Positions 21,144-32,457 of a stretch of DNA of 64,000 bases are shown here, piece by piece. This DNA comes from Leucocoprinus leucothites (lineage: Eukaryota; Basidiomycota; Agaricomycetes; Agaricales; Agaricaceae): contig JAACJO010000003.1 of the NCBI GenBank assembly GCA_013368445.1, forward strand, positions 2,170,001 through 2,234,000, written 5' to 3'. Below the pieces are notes generated by a model that worked only from the letters and a program-made list of their open reading frames with translations, ran no database searches and was not told where the DNA came from. How positions within the stretch are numbered: position 1 is the first letter of the stretch; the number at the start of each line of letters is the position of its first letter. The translations under genes were made by a program, and so were the position numbers.

Positions 21144-23539
21144 ATGCTCATGGCCAGTCTTACCATAAGTCTACTCTTGGGTTTTCTTGCTTCCGGTGTG
21201 TTCGGCTACACGTTGTCCGCTCAATTGTATTGCGAACTGTTGACCATCCTGTCAGCTTCTTCCGGAACTCCAAATCAATGGCTGGACGAGACAGCCCAGC
21301 CACCAATGGCGATGCCCGTGGTCAAAGGATGGCGCAGTCCTTACTGCGCGATGAGCGGCCCTTTGAAAGCTTTCCAAAGCAGGGATCCTTCACATATGAC
21401 TTCTGTCTGTCAAGCCTGTCGTTCTGAAACTGTGATGATGACTTAAACTCACTGAAGGAAGTAGGTTCCAAGCCCATCACTGGATATACGGCCCCTTGTT
21501 GTTTCCGGACCTGCAGAAAACAGAGTTGACTTAGTTTTCTTCTCCGATGGCTGTAAGTTGTCCTCCTGTTTCTCAATCCGAGTATTCGGAGACTTGAATG
21601 AACCCAGATACAAGTGAAGAAGCAGGCAAGTTCTTTGAAGATGCACAACGTCTTGCCGAAGACGTCTCACAAAATCAGACGTTCTACACCGTCAAGCCGC
21701 TTCTCAACTTTTGGGGAGCGTTCACTCCAAGTGAAGAAGTCAGCCAATACAACCGTCTGCTGGGTCCTTGGTACTGAAAATATATTCATTTCAGAGTGGC
21801 ATCGGTGTTGGTGGTGTTCCAAAGAAGTAAGTTTCATATAAATGGACTCGAATCGGAACGCTTATTACCATCGTTTGAACCAGGACACCCTACGGACTTT
21901 ATCGCGATGGAACGGAATTAAGGGCAGTTTACTACGACAAACCCGAGGTTGCTCATGCCGCTTGTGACTCGATGGAAGAGCAATGCGACTTCCCAATTTT
22001 ACTGGGTCTGTGGTTTCAAACTGAATTTAGGGATGGGACCTGATAATATTTCCATCCAGGCAATGATCCACTTTATGGAGGTGCGCTTGCATAGCAATTC
22101 TAATCTAATCCCATTCAACTGATCATCTTTCATCTTGACCGGCAGGTTTGGGCGGTGAATTCACGTACGTCTTTGGTTTTAATCTCGTTCTCTAGCCGAG
22201 AATGCTGGGGCTAAATAATTCGTTTGACAGCGTGATCACATCATCAATTCTCAACGGACCTCTTGTTCTGCGCCACGAGCTTGGGCACTCAATCATTGAC
22301 GTCGGAGAAGAGTATGACGGAGGTTTCGCATATTTCGGCGTTAACGCAGCCCACAATGCCTCCGAACCCGTCCCATGGGACCATTGGCTATCGGAAATAC
22401 CAGAGGATGATGATGGTGGCGATGATGACGATGATGTCGATGTCGATGATGAAGGGGAAGGGGAAGATGGCTTCAACGATGAGCCCGATATCTTCCAAGC
22501 ATACCGAGTCGAAAGATCCGTAATGCCGATGCAGGTATACCCATGGACTCTTCTTAATACAACGGGATCTTGGTCCATCAAATTCAATTCTTCGGGAACA
22601 TATTCCCGACATCTCGTGCGATTTTCTCTCTCTGGAATGCCAGAAGCCGCGGATTTACGTGTCGAGCTGGACGGCATTGACTTGAACTGGGTTCCAAAGG
22701 AGGGGCTTGGTCTTGATAGGTGGCACTATGATATCCACCGCGATGGTGGATTGAGCGGCGGTGAACATGAGCTGAAATTTACGCTTCTGAGTAAGGAGCG
22801 GGAAGGTGTCGCTCAGTTATGCAGTGCTGAAATACTCGAGTTCGGCGACGAGAAACAGTATGTCCCCCTTTTCTGTTCAGCTATCTCAACTCACCCGTTG
22901 AATCAGGTTCATTTCAACTCCGGGGCACTACAGTCTATACCCTACGTACGTCTGGTCCTCGCCCTAGATCCTGCCTTCTTCAGCTAAAATAACTGCTTAA
23001 GATTCTCTGACAAGAATGAAACGTCCTATCGACCCACAAACGAAGACTGCCTCATGCGCGTCGTCACTTCCCCCAACTTCTGCAAAGTTTGCACAGAAGG
23101 ACTCTGGTTGTCCCTCATGAAACGGGTTGACTTAGTGGATAGGCTCACCGAATCTTGCTGCCACAGTACAGAGTCAGGAGCTACATGGCTCAGATCACTC
23201 AACCTCGACCTCATCCCTCTTGCTCATCTCCGCCAGGCACCTGAGGGTGACGAGGATATTCTTGAACCGCCCAACAATGAGATGTATAGTATCACTTGGA
23301 TCAAGGACGACGAAGTTTTAGAGGAATTCCAAGATGAAACGTCTATCATCCTCCCGGATGAGGCCGGTGTTGGAAATTATACCATCTTGGTTAGGTTCTC
23401 GACCGATGAAGTGATGGTTGACGAAGACATGGTCATGACGTCGCAGTGGGAGTACGAGGTCACCTCCCTTTGTCAAGACACTATATACCCCTTATCGTCG
23501 ATGCAGCAGACGATCGTTGTGAATACTCTCGATGACTAA
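21144..23539 (+). CDS. Secreted M64 (IgA-peptidase-type) metallopeptidase, 5' part disrupted
   Basis: Seen: from 21517 to 23539 exons join cleanly: 21517-21552, 21608-21738, 21795-21826, 21884-22005, short exons around 22060-22160, 22231-22857, 22907-22945 and 23002-23539. They give ENRVDLVFFSDGYTSEEA, FFEDAQRLAEDV, KTPYGLYRDGTELRAVYY, the zinc site HELGH-SIIDVGEEYDGG, and a conserved end (RPTNEDCLMRVV, WLSLMKRVDLVD). Known: M64 peptidases use HExxH plus a downstream acidic residue. An Asp/Glu-rich insert sits about 40 residues after the zinc motif. The start at 21144 gives a good signal peptide (SLTISLLLGFLASGVFG), but the frame then changes twice, with a TGA at 21425-21427 and a frame step near the C run at 21492-21495. 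Either the 5' part is decayed or the sequence has base errors. A role in extracellular protein digestion is inferred. Confidence 0.72.
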
Positions 23540-23565
23540 TAATCAATACACAGAAATACCCATTA

Positions 23566-24430
23566 CAGTGATGGGGTGTCATTTGGCACACCAGATTGAC
23601 TTTATTTTTTTCCGTTCGCAACTTACATCAGGATGTACAGAAAAATGGATGAATGTATATTGCATGGGGTTCTATGTAACTTGGAACCTCACTAAAATGA
23701 ATCCTAGCACAAGAACAGATGATAAATATTTTTTATGATTTGATGCCCAAAACAGCCGAAGGTGTCATTTGGCACAGTGTGATGAATGTGTGACAAGCCC
23801 TTATCAATGTTTGAGGGAAGTTTGTGATCGATTGATCAGCTGATTCAAAAGGCTTCTCTGATGACCGCTTTTCCTGAATATATACCTCTGCTGCATCATC
23901 AAGTTTCTAGTTCAGTTTTGCCTGAACCTTCTTCAGTTTTTGGGCATTGGATTCTGCATGGGCCGTCATAGTACCAGGTGAAAAAAATAGGCCACAGGAA
24001 GGAAATGGGGAGGGTGTATAAATTTTTAATTTTATGGGTCTGTGTCTACCTATGCTGAATGTCACGCTCTCAAAAAGGCCATATAGTGCAAGCTCCTGAG
24101 CCTACAGACATCTGAAAATTTGTCTACAGATAGCCTACATGTCTGTATATAGAATGAGCCAGAGATTGTGCGGAAATACACCCTTTGTGTAATTCAAGTG
24201 ATATTTGACCTAGCATACAAAGTTGTTTTGGCCTGTTTTGGGAGATTTTGGGGTAAGAATCATGTGCACCTCGCTCAGTTTTAATTCAATCACCCTGGAT
24301 CTATGTCCAGTTCTAGCTGTGTATGTATTGGATTTATAGGGATTTTACTGGGATATTTGACTGAGAATTGGAGGCACAATTCTGGGTTGTGCCAAATGAC
24401 AGTTCTGTGCCAAATGATGTCCCATCACTG
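23566..24430. mobile_element. Non-autonomous TA-inserting DNA element (MITE-like, 865 bp)
   Basis: The left end at 23566-23590 (CAGTGATGGG, then TCATTTGGCACA) is repeated inverted at 24406-24430, with 22 of 25 bases matching. Both ends are flanked by TA (23564-23565 and 24431-24432), the target duplication of Tc1/mariner elements. A second inverted pair of the TCATTTGGCACA core lies inside, near 23762-23776 and 24388-24401. No transposase frame is present, so mobilisation would have been in trans. It sits 26 bp after the M64 stop codon, in the 3' flank of that gene. Confidence 0.75.
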
Positions 24431-24432
24431 TA

Positions 24433-25016
24433 GTATGTTCATTGGCATCAGAAAAATGCTAAAAAAACTGGCCAGGCCCAATTTTTTTGGGAATTCCCTG
24501 GTGTCTAAGTGCTATCCACATCATCTACAATATGAGAACAGTTGCCATAGAGAGAGCTTTGCTTTATGGTAGATCCAAGGAGCTCCTTGGATTTTGAACC
24601 TTGTGTTCTTGCTCAGGCATTGGGTGGCCATTGACTGTTCAGTCTCAGGCTACCAATTAATCAATTGGCAGAGGCCGATTTAACCACTGTACACTAGTAG
24701 TCCCAAAATAGCAGATGTCCTGTAGCAAGCAGACAGATGGACTTGAGTGTGGATGTGAGGCATGCAAGTATAAGCCATGAGGAAATGTATACTTATTCCA
24801 ACATCAGTTATGCATGCAGTGGAAAGTCAGAGCCTCCAGAATCCAGATAGAACATAGAAGTAAATCCATAGCACAATCTTAGTAGTAGCAGAAGCAGTGG
24901 TCCCATGTTAAATGTGTTGAAGGGACTCAATGTGGGGCAAACATAGTGGTATTGGAGGGCAAATGAGCAAGGTACAGGAATGTAGACTACAAAATTATAT
25001 ACCATAGAAACAATAG
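24433..25016. other. Spacer between the MITE and the Gypsy nest
   Basis: No gene. The minus strand carries a possible split Pol III promoter (A box 24696-24684, B box 24600-24589), described under findings. The stretch is already poor in CpG, as is the transposon block that follows. Confidence 0.35.
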
Positions 25017-25281
25017 TGTTACGACTTTACTCAGTTCCAGTGCTTCCCATATCAGTTTCTATTTTTGTAGTTACCCCACTCCCAAGTCATAGTCTACATC
25101 ATGGTCTACATCATAGTTACCTGAGTCCCCTGACTCATACTTACCTGGGTCTACTTCCTCTCTGTATATATAGACTCCTAGGTAGAGTGTACTCCTTATA
25201 CTTTACCAATTGTATCTTTCCCTTTATTATTCTCAAGCCTTTGCCAGAGTTGCAACCTGAGTTCCGACGAAGGTTATAACA
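25017..25281 (+). repeat. Gypsy-A 5' LTR
   Basis: This 265-bp segment starts TGTTACGACTTTAC and ends GGTTATAACA (TG...CA with inverted TGTTA/TAACA tips). Its first 88 bases recur at 55164-55251 with few changes, directly after a purine tract. A TGGTAAAGTG stretch just after it (from 25284) could be the primer-binding site, since it starts with TGG as sites for tRNA 3' ends do. Confidence 0.82.
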
Positions 25282-26215
25282 TTTGGTAAAGTGTCCCCAC
25301 TCACTTTGCAACAGAGTATTGCTGACATCATAAGCAATACCAATCACTTGAAGAAGTAACTGAACAATGACAATAGTTACACATAATAGCATCTAACACT
25401 GAAAAAGACTTCCTTGTGGAAGAAGACACCCAAAGAGAATGTAAAGCTGAACAAACAGAAGAACCACCCATCACAGACAAAGAAAAATCCTCAGATGAAG
25501 AGGAAGAAGTAACAGACAATGAAGAAGAACAACCCACACCACCCAGGAGCACACACCTCAAACAAGAGGTAGAAAGACTAGAAGAAGGACTCAGATCACT
25601 ATGAATTAGCTGAAGAAACTCAAACAAAATGGCAGACAACACTACCCTCATGTTTAACACCAAATCCCTGGTCCCAGAACCAGGATTCTTTGATGGAACA
25701 TGGTCAAAATTTGAGGATTGGTGGAGATCAATGCTCCTCTACCTCAAATTTAACAAAGTTAATGATGCAGATGACAAAGTGACTGCCATAATATCACAAC
25801 TCAAAGGAGGCACAGCAGGAGACTTTGCTTAGATAGAGCTAGATGCCTTGAATGCTAGGGCAGACACCACAGACTGGAACATATGGAAAACAAACTTCAA
25901 AAGACTCTTCAGTGATAATGTGCTCAAAGTCAATGTGAAATGAAGAATCAAAAGTTTTAAACAGAACAAGAAGCACACAGCTGACTTCTTAATTGAATTC
26001 AAAGTACTCAAGACACAAGCAAAGACTGATAAAACCCATGCTATATTTCTACTAAAGAAAAATATGCATACAGACATCATCAAAGCTATCCTAGGGTACC
26101 CTCCTGAGTTAATCCCAAAAACCTACACAGCATGGAAAAAAGCTGTACTTTCTGTAGGACAAGGCTTTGAATCTACAGAAAGAAGTGACACCCACACTGG
26201 CATGGAGATAACATA

Positions 26216-26424
26216 CAGTGGCTCAAAAAACTGTCCCAATGTTTTCGCATTTTGGACATATTTGCTAATACCAGGGCAGATATATGGCCTAGCATCCCGA
26301 AAATATTCACACAGGTACCTTGACATATTGGGAGCATATATTCCCATTATCACATGACCTTGTCCATCAATGAATTAGTAATGAATTATCGAAAATATCT
26401 ACTCATTGGGACAGTTTTTTGACC
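26216..26424 (+). repeat. Tc1 left terminal inverted repeat
   Basis: 209 bp starting CAGTGGCTCAAAAAACTG. Its inner end carries the same motif in reverse (26404-26422), so the repeat is itself bounded by inverted copies of the CAAAAAACTGTCCCAATG motif. Confidence 0.88.
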
Positions 26425-26441
26425 TTCTGTTATCTACCTAC

Positions 26442-27461
26442 TCAATACTTTGTATGACCTCCTCTTGCCCTGATAACTGCCTCAATCCTTCTGGGCATGC
26501 TTTCTATCAGCCTTTGGCACCTTTCTGCTGGAATCTTATTCCACTCCTCTACTAGCCTCTCCCACATTTCAAATACTCCCTTAGGTGGTCTTTCATATGC
26601 CTTCAGCTGGTCCTTCAGGTAGGTCCAGAGATGTTCAATGGGATTTAGGTCAGGGGATTGTGCAGGCCATGATAGAACTTGAATGTTGTTATCCACAAAC
26701 TATTGTTGTCCCAGTTTTGAGGTGTGTTTTGGGTCATTATCCTGCTGGAATATCCTCTCCTCCTCCTCCATCTCCAACTTTTCAAAGCTTTCCACCACCC
26801 CATTGTCCAAAATCTCGCAGTATTTCACTACATCCATATTCCCTTGAACCTCAATCACCTTTCCTACCCCATTCCACCCCATACACCCCCACACCATCAT
26901 GTTACTACCTCCTCCATGTTTGACAGTAGGGAGAGTCATCCAATCTGACAGTGGTTCCCCCCTCTCCTTCCAGGTATACACCTTTCCATCTGACCCAATC
27001 CTGTTGATCTTTGTTTCATCTGTCCACAACACCCTCTTCCAGTCCTCCACTGTCCAATTCCTATGTTCATGTGCAAAGTCAAGGCATTCCTCACAATGTC
27101 ACTTTTTGAGTAGAGGTCATTTGATCTTGGTTACAGAGCAAAATCCATTATCCTGAAGGGTATTTCTGACAGTTTGGGGTGTTACAGGGTCAGACAGAGT
27201 AGAGTTAATGAAATTTGTAGCCCCGACAGCATTATCTAGCTTTCCAGAGGTTATTTGGTGAATTATTGCTTTTTTATCATGAGGAGAAAGCTTGGAAGGA
27301 TGTCCTCCCTTGTTGTTTTCCTTGTCCCCATCAACTTTTTTCTTGATCCTCCCAACAGTAGACTTGCCTAGACCAGTTTTATGTTCAATATGGCACAAGG
27401 AATAGCCATCTTTGAGAAGAGAAGTGACTTGGGAGTATTGGGTAGAGGAGATAGCTTTCAT
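26442..27461 (-). pseudogene. Tc1 transposase with three in-frame stops
   Basis: Seen: one frame of 340 codons, the normal Tc1 length, read from 27461 downwards. The N-terminal part has helix-turn-helix character (YSLCHIEHKTGLGKSTVGRI). The DDE core is complete: VLWTDETKINR, FQQDNDPKHTS and SPDLNPIEHLW. Stops lie at 27117-27119 (TGA), 27099-27101 (TGA) and 26700-26702 (TAG). The first two sit where relatives have Arg in a KKxPLL-KK-H context, fitting CGA to TGA. The third precedes FVDNN, where Trp is likely (TGG to TAG). There are no frameshifts, so decay is by transitions only. Confidence 0.87.
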
Positions 27462-27599
27462 GATGTAGTGGCAGGAAGAAAGACAGTTGTAGCCATCTCA
27501 ACATGTCAACCAAGGTCACATGATCTTGTTTATTACTCCCACACCTGCCCTGATGCTCCCCTGGCATGTTACAAGGTAGATACTGGGAGGCTGACAAGG

Positions 27600-28075
<476 letters not shown>

Positions 28076-28176
28076 TAGGTGCAACCTTACAAGCCCATGT
28101 AACTAGAGGACCAAAATCAAATTGTTATACCATCCCTCAATGAAGAAACTCTAAGTGTAAATTAACAATATGACCA

Positions 28177-29263
28177 ATGATTGAAATGAGGAACAAGAGA
28201 AGGATCAAAGTAACAGCACTAGTGGACTCAGGCTGTTCATATACAGCAATCAACAAAAAACTAGTAAAGGAAGAAGAGATCCCAACAGAGCAAATGAAAT
28301 GACCTCTATAGGTCTTTAACATAGATGGTACACCAAATGGCCAAGAAACAATCACAAAAACAGCCCCAATCATACTAAATTCTAATGGACACAAAGAACA
28401 TATCCATGCAGTAGTCACCAACCTGGACAATGTGGACATCTTTCTAAGACATGACTGGCTAGTCAAACATAATCCAGAAGTAGATTGGAAAGAAGGAATG
28501 GTACAGTTTACAAGATACCCAGACAGCTGCAGAATCAACCATCAAACAATTCCATTTACCACATGCAACTGATAATTATTCCCAAAAGAACTCACTACAG
28601 AAGATGATGACATGGAAAAGGAGCCAGACCCAACCAACCCTGAAGACTTACTGGACTACATATAGCCATTTACACACCTGTTCAACAAAAAGAAATTCAA
28701 ATCACTACCAGAAAGGAGTGAATGGGATCATAAGATCAATCTATTGGAAAACGCACCCAAAAAACTAAATGCAAAGGTTTACCCTATAACACCAAAGGAG
28801 GAAAACAAGCTACACACTTGGATCAACAAACAACTTGGAGCAGGACTGGTCATAGAATCTAAGTCCCAATACACCTCTCCATGCTTCTTTAAACCAAAGA
28901 AAGATGGATCACTATAGCTGGTACAGGATTACAAACGGTTAAATTAACACATGATCAAGGACAAAACACCACTACCACTCATAGGACAAGTTATTGACAA
29001 GCTGAAGGATGTTAAATACTTCAACAAACTTGACCTCATCTGAGGATACAACAATGTCTGGATCAAAGAAGGAGATGAATGGAAGGCTGCATTCTTAACA
29101 AACAAAGGACTCTTTGAACCAAAAGTCATGTTCTTTGGAATGTGCAACTCCCCAGGAATGTTCCAGAGGATGATGACAAGCATATTCCGGGAGTTAATCT
29201 ATAAAGGAGTACTGGCCAACTACATGGATGATTTTATAGTACCAGCTTCATCCATAAAAAAAC
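28177..29263 (+). pseudogene. Gypsy-A protease and first part of reverse transcriptase
   Basis: Seen: the aspartic protease motif ALVDSGCSYTAI, a linker, then reverse transcriptase blocks (YPITPKEENKL, FNKLDLI, GYNNVWIKEGDEWKAAF, VMFFGMCNSPGMFQRMM) and the catalytic NYMDDFIV at 29221-29232. At least eight stops interrupt it, including TGA after EQMK, a TGATAA-type pair after TTCN, and TAG after DGSL. The frame is cut at 29263 by the G1 insertion and resumes at 46884. The 5-base host sequence is AAAAC on the left and AGAAC on the right, a target duplication with one G to A change. Confidence 0.85.
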
Positions 29264-29929
29264 TGTTATGTATATTGATTATATCTAGTATTTGTTTCCT
29301 TTACAATATGAAGTCGATATTAGCTTTACTTAAGTAATATCACAATTATGTTTTCATCTTATTTGTTCTTGTATTTTCTTATCTTATTTAGTCTTATTTG
29401 TCTTAGCTCATTATAACTTATTATGACTTGTTTGGTTTTGTTTGCTATTTTGATGACATGTGATTATTAAATATAGCTGTGCTATATTTGGACTATCTTG
29501 TGATCTAGTCAGATGATCAAAGAAGAACTTCTTTAGAAGAACTTCTAAAGCTTCTTTGACAGATCACATCTTATATAGTTTAATTAGTGTTAAGAAAGTT
29601 GTACACTTCTCTTCTTTTATTAGAAGCCCTTGACCCTAGTTAATAATAGATACAGACTTGTATTGTATATAAGTCATCAACATCTACCAAGGAGAAACAT
29701 TGTTTCTACTTAGTTAGGTGGAGACTCAATATGAGCCTTTATCTACAAAGTTGAATTGAAACTTAAGTCCCTTAAGATCTCAATTACCAAAGTCTTACTC
29801 TTATAATCACTGTATTATCACTCTGACTTAGTAAACAACTTTGTCACTTACCAAGAAGGAGTCCTCTTTGATAAGATCAAGTTGATACTTATTGCGCTAG
29901 CTTAGGACCAGGCCAGTGTCACTATAACA
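29264..29929 (+). repeat. G1 5' LTR
   Basis: 666 bp, TGTTATGTATATTG to CACTATAACA. It contains two strong palindromes: AAATATAGC-TGT-GCTATATTT at 29469-29489, and a nested palindrome at 29517-29559. Five copies of this LTR family occur in the window. Confidence 0.9.
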
Positions 29930-30395
29930 TTAAGTAGAAATGATCCTTCTCTGTTAGCACAGAGCTGTTACTTTGCCCAGTAACCCAACAACATTTCAAA
30001 CACTGTCGATTTGGGTTATTGTGATTATCACACAAGCTGTCTCAAAACTATTGTGCATAACAACAAAGAGAGGGTTGACATATATTGCCAACTAGTGGAA
30101 TAGTTGAGAATCACTCTTATTGATCTGAGTGATTACCCATGCTCTTAAAACATTTGGAGGCTAGTGAGAGCTAAGGTCATTGTACCTAAATCTCAAATAA
30201 GATACCAGATCCAAGAGTAAATACTCAGAAGGGAGAAAATTGCCAGAAGATTAGGTATATCTCTAAAGAATACCAGACCCAAGGGTAAATACTCGGAAGA
30301 CAGTTTATCTGTTGAAAGTCTTAAGAGACTATAAATACACAGTCCTAGCAACTATAAAGGTGAGTCCAAAGCAACTATAAACTAATTTTCCAATC

Positions 30396-32457
30396 ATGGC
30401 AGAATCAAACTGCAAGTGTGATAATTGTTTTAAGGACAATCTTCTATTTAAGACTATACCAGATATCTCCTTAGGCATCTATAGCCATAATCCACAACAG
30501 ATGAAGAACAGTTCCTTAGAGAACGTTTTCCTGAATCAGTGTATGATTCAATCTTCAGTGAATCAGAGAAACACAGAGTCTGGAAGAGCAAAGAAACCAA
30601 AAAGCTCTACTACAACAAAGGAAAAGATGTCTATTATGTCCCTGCTAAGGCTGAATACACAGTTTTACAAGAATTCCAAAAATACCACAGAAAGCAACTT
30701 GTTGAAGCAGTCAAAGAACAAGTCACACAAGGAGCCAACCCAGAAAGACTTGACTCATTTACCTCAAGACAGTTCCAAGAGGAAATTGAATAGAAGAGGA
30801 AGCAGAAGCACTTGCAAGAGCAATTGATAATCTCAAACTCAAATCCCCAGAGAAGCCCAGAGTCGATAGACCCTCTTCTTATACCTCAAGCCCAGCCTTT
30901 GGACATAGCCCAAGATTCCTCAGTCCCATTATGAACTCTATCTCCTTTAGCTTTACCAATTTCCCCACCAGTATTGCCAGTACCAGTACCTTACCAGCAA
31001 CCAATCCCAACATTGCTACAGCTAGTACCACTATCACCATACCCACTAACACCCAAACAAAAGGGAAAGCAAAGGCAACTGTTACCAACATAGGAGGTTC
31101 TTCAAATTGAAGAAGCCCCACACTACTACCACCAAATCTACAAGGAGGACTACCAAATCCTGGAGGTAATCTGTCTGGAGGCCCAGGAGGACTAGGAGAA
31201 CTAGGAGGACCAGGAGGAGGACCACCAAATCCTAATCCAAACCCCCCACCAAACCCAAATATGGCACAACCTCAAGCAGGATTCCAACTCACGTACCCAA
31301 AGCCCAACAGGTTTGATGGCAACCCCAGCTACTACAGACCATAGATAGCCAAAGTCAAACTCTACTTTGACTCATATGGTGTTACAAGCGACATCCAAAG
31401 AATCAACTACACCCTTAGACTACTCAATGGAGCTGCCAAGTTATGGCAACAGGATTACAGAACTAGTCAAGCAGATGCAGCTAGACAAGCAGGACATGTC
31501 CCACACACCTTCAACCAGTTCAAGAATATGCTTGAACAGTCATTTGCTCTAACACAACAGAGCTTTGAGGCTGAAAGAGAGCTCCACTATTACAGACAAT
31601 GAAACAAATATATTGAAGAATATATTGCCAATTTTTCTGTCCTTGCCTCATGTGCAGGACTTACTGATAGCACTTCTCTCTGATCCACCTTTGCCAAAGG
31701 GCTTGACAATGATGTCAGATTTAAAGCAATTTGAGCTGACCCCCAAACTCTTGCCCAGTGGAAAACTGCTGCAAGACAGGCATACAAAGTTGTCCAAGAA
31801 CAAAGAAGATACTGCATTGGAAATTCTAATCCAGGATCTTCAAACAGATCAAGAAAGACCAAAAAGAATAGTAGACAACATGGATCCCAACCATGATATA
31901 ATAACATCTATAGTCAACCCATATCTAGACCCAGATGATCTAAGTGGGACATGGATATTGACAGAATATCAAGAGGCATATACTGATTATCAGTTGAAGA
32001 TGATTGGGAAGCAGATGACGGAGGTATATACAAACTTGGCACAGAGGATGATGATGATCCTGAAGAAGAGGAGAGTGAAGGAGAAGACATCAACCAAACA
32101 TACAATGAAGGACCAAGCAATACAGACAGAGATGTCTATAGTTCACTATACTCCCACATCATCAATAATGTTCTCACTGACAAACAGAGAATTGCACTCA
32201 AAAGAGGAGAATGCTTCTTCTGCCACAAGAAAGGACATTTTGCTAAATCTTGTTCAGCAAGGAAGGTTTAGTTTAAATCAAGAGAAAAGACAAATATGGG
32301 ATTGAAGTAGAGGCAGAAGTCCCAGTCCAAACCAAAACAAGGGAATCATAGACCTTTCAAACCTAAAAGGAAAGATCCTGATGCCATGGTCTATGAAATA
32401 GATCAGGCTAGTGATGAAGATGATCCATTTCAAGAATACTCAAATGAAAATTTTTGA
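30396..32457 (+). pseudogene. G1 gag
   Basis: Seen: the start MAESNCKCDNCFKDN is followed by a frame change. A basic, Pro-rich region comes next, then the capsid-like block (FDGNPSYYRP, INYTLRLLNGAAKLWQQDY, FKNMLEQSFA) and a C-terminal zinc knuckle region (CFFCHKKGHFAKSC-type). Stops and at least two frame changes interrupt it, for example ACCATAGATAG (31340s) where G2 has ACCATGGATGG. The N-terminal part differs strongly from that of G2, whereas the capsid and knuckle parts are clearly homologous. Confidence 0.75.

Noticed and set aside
20771..21427. 218-codon open frame as a separate gene
   Set aside because: Its last part matches the expected M64 sequence and the remainder shows no domain. 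It is better read as part of a disrupted M64 5' region plus chance sequence.
29517..29559. Heat-shock element in the LTR
   Set aside because: GAA and TTC units are present but separated by one base or four, not the two needed for the standard element. Reported only as a palindrome.
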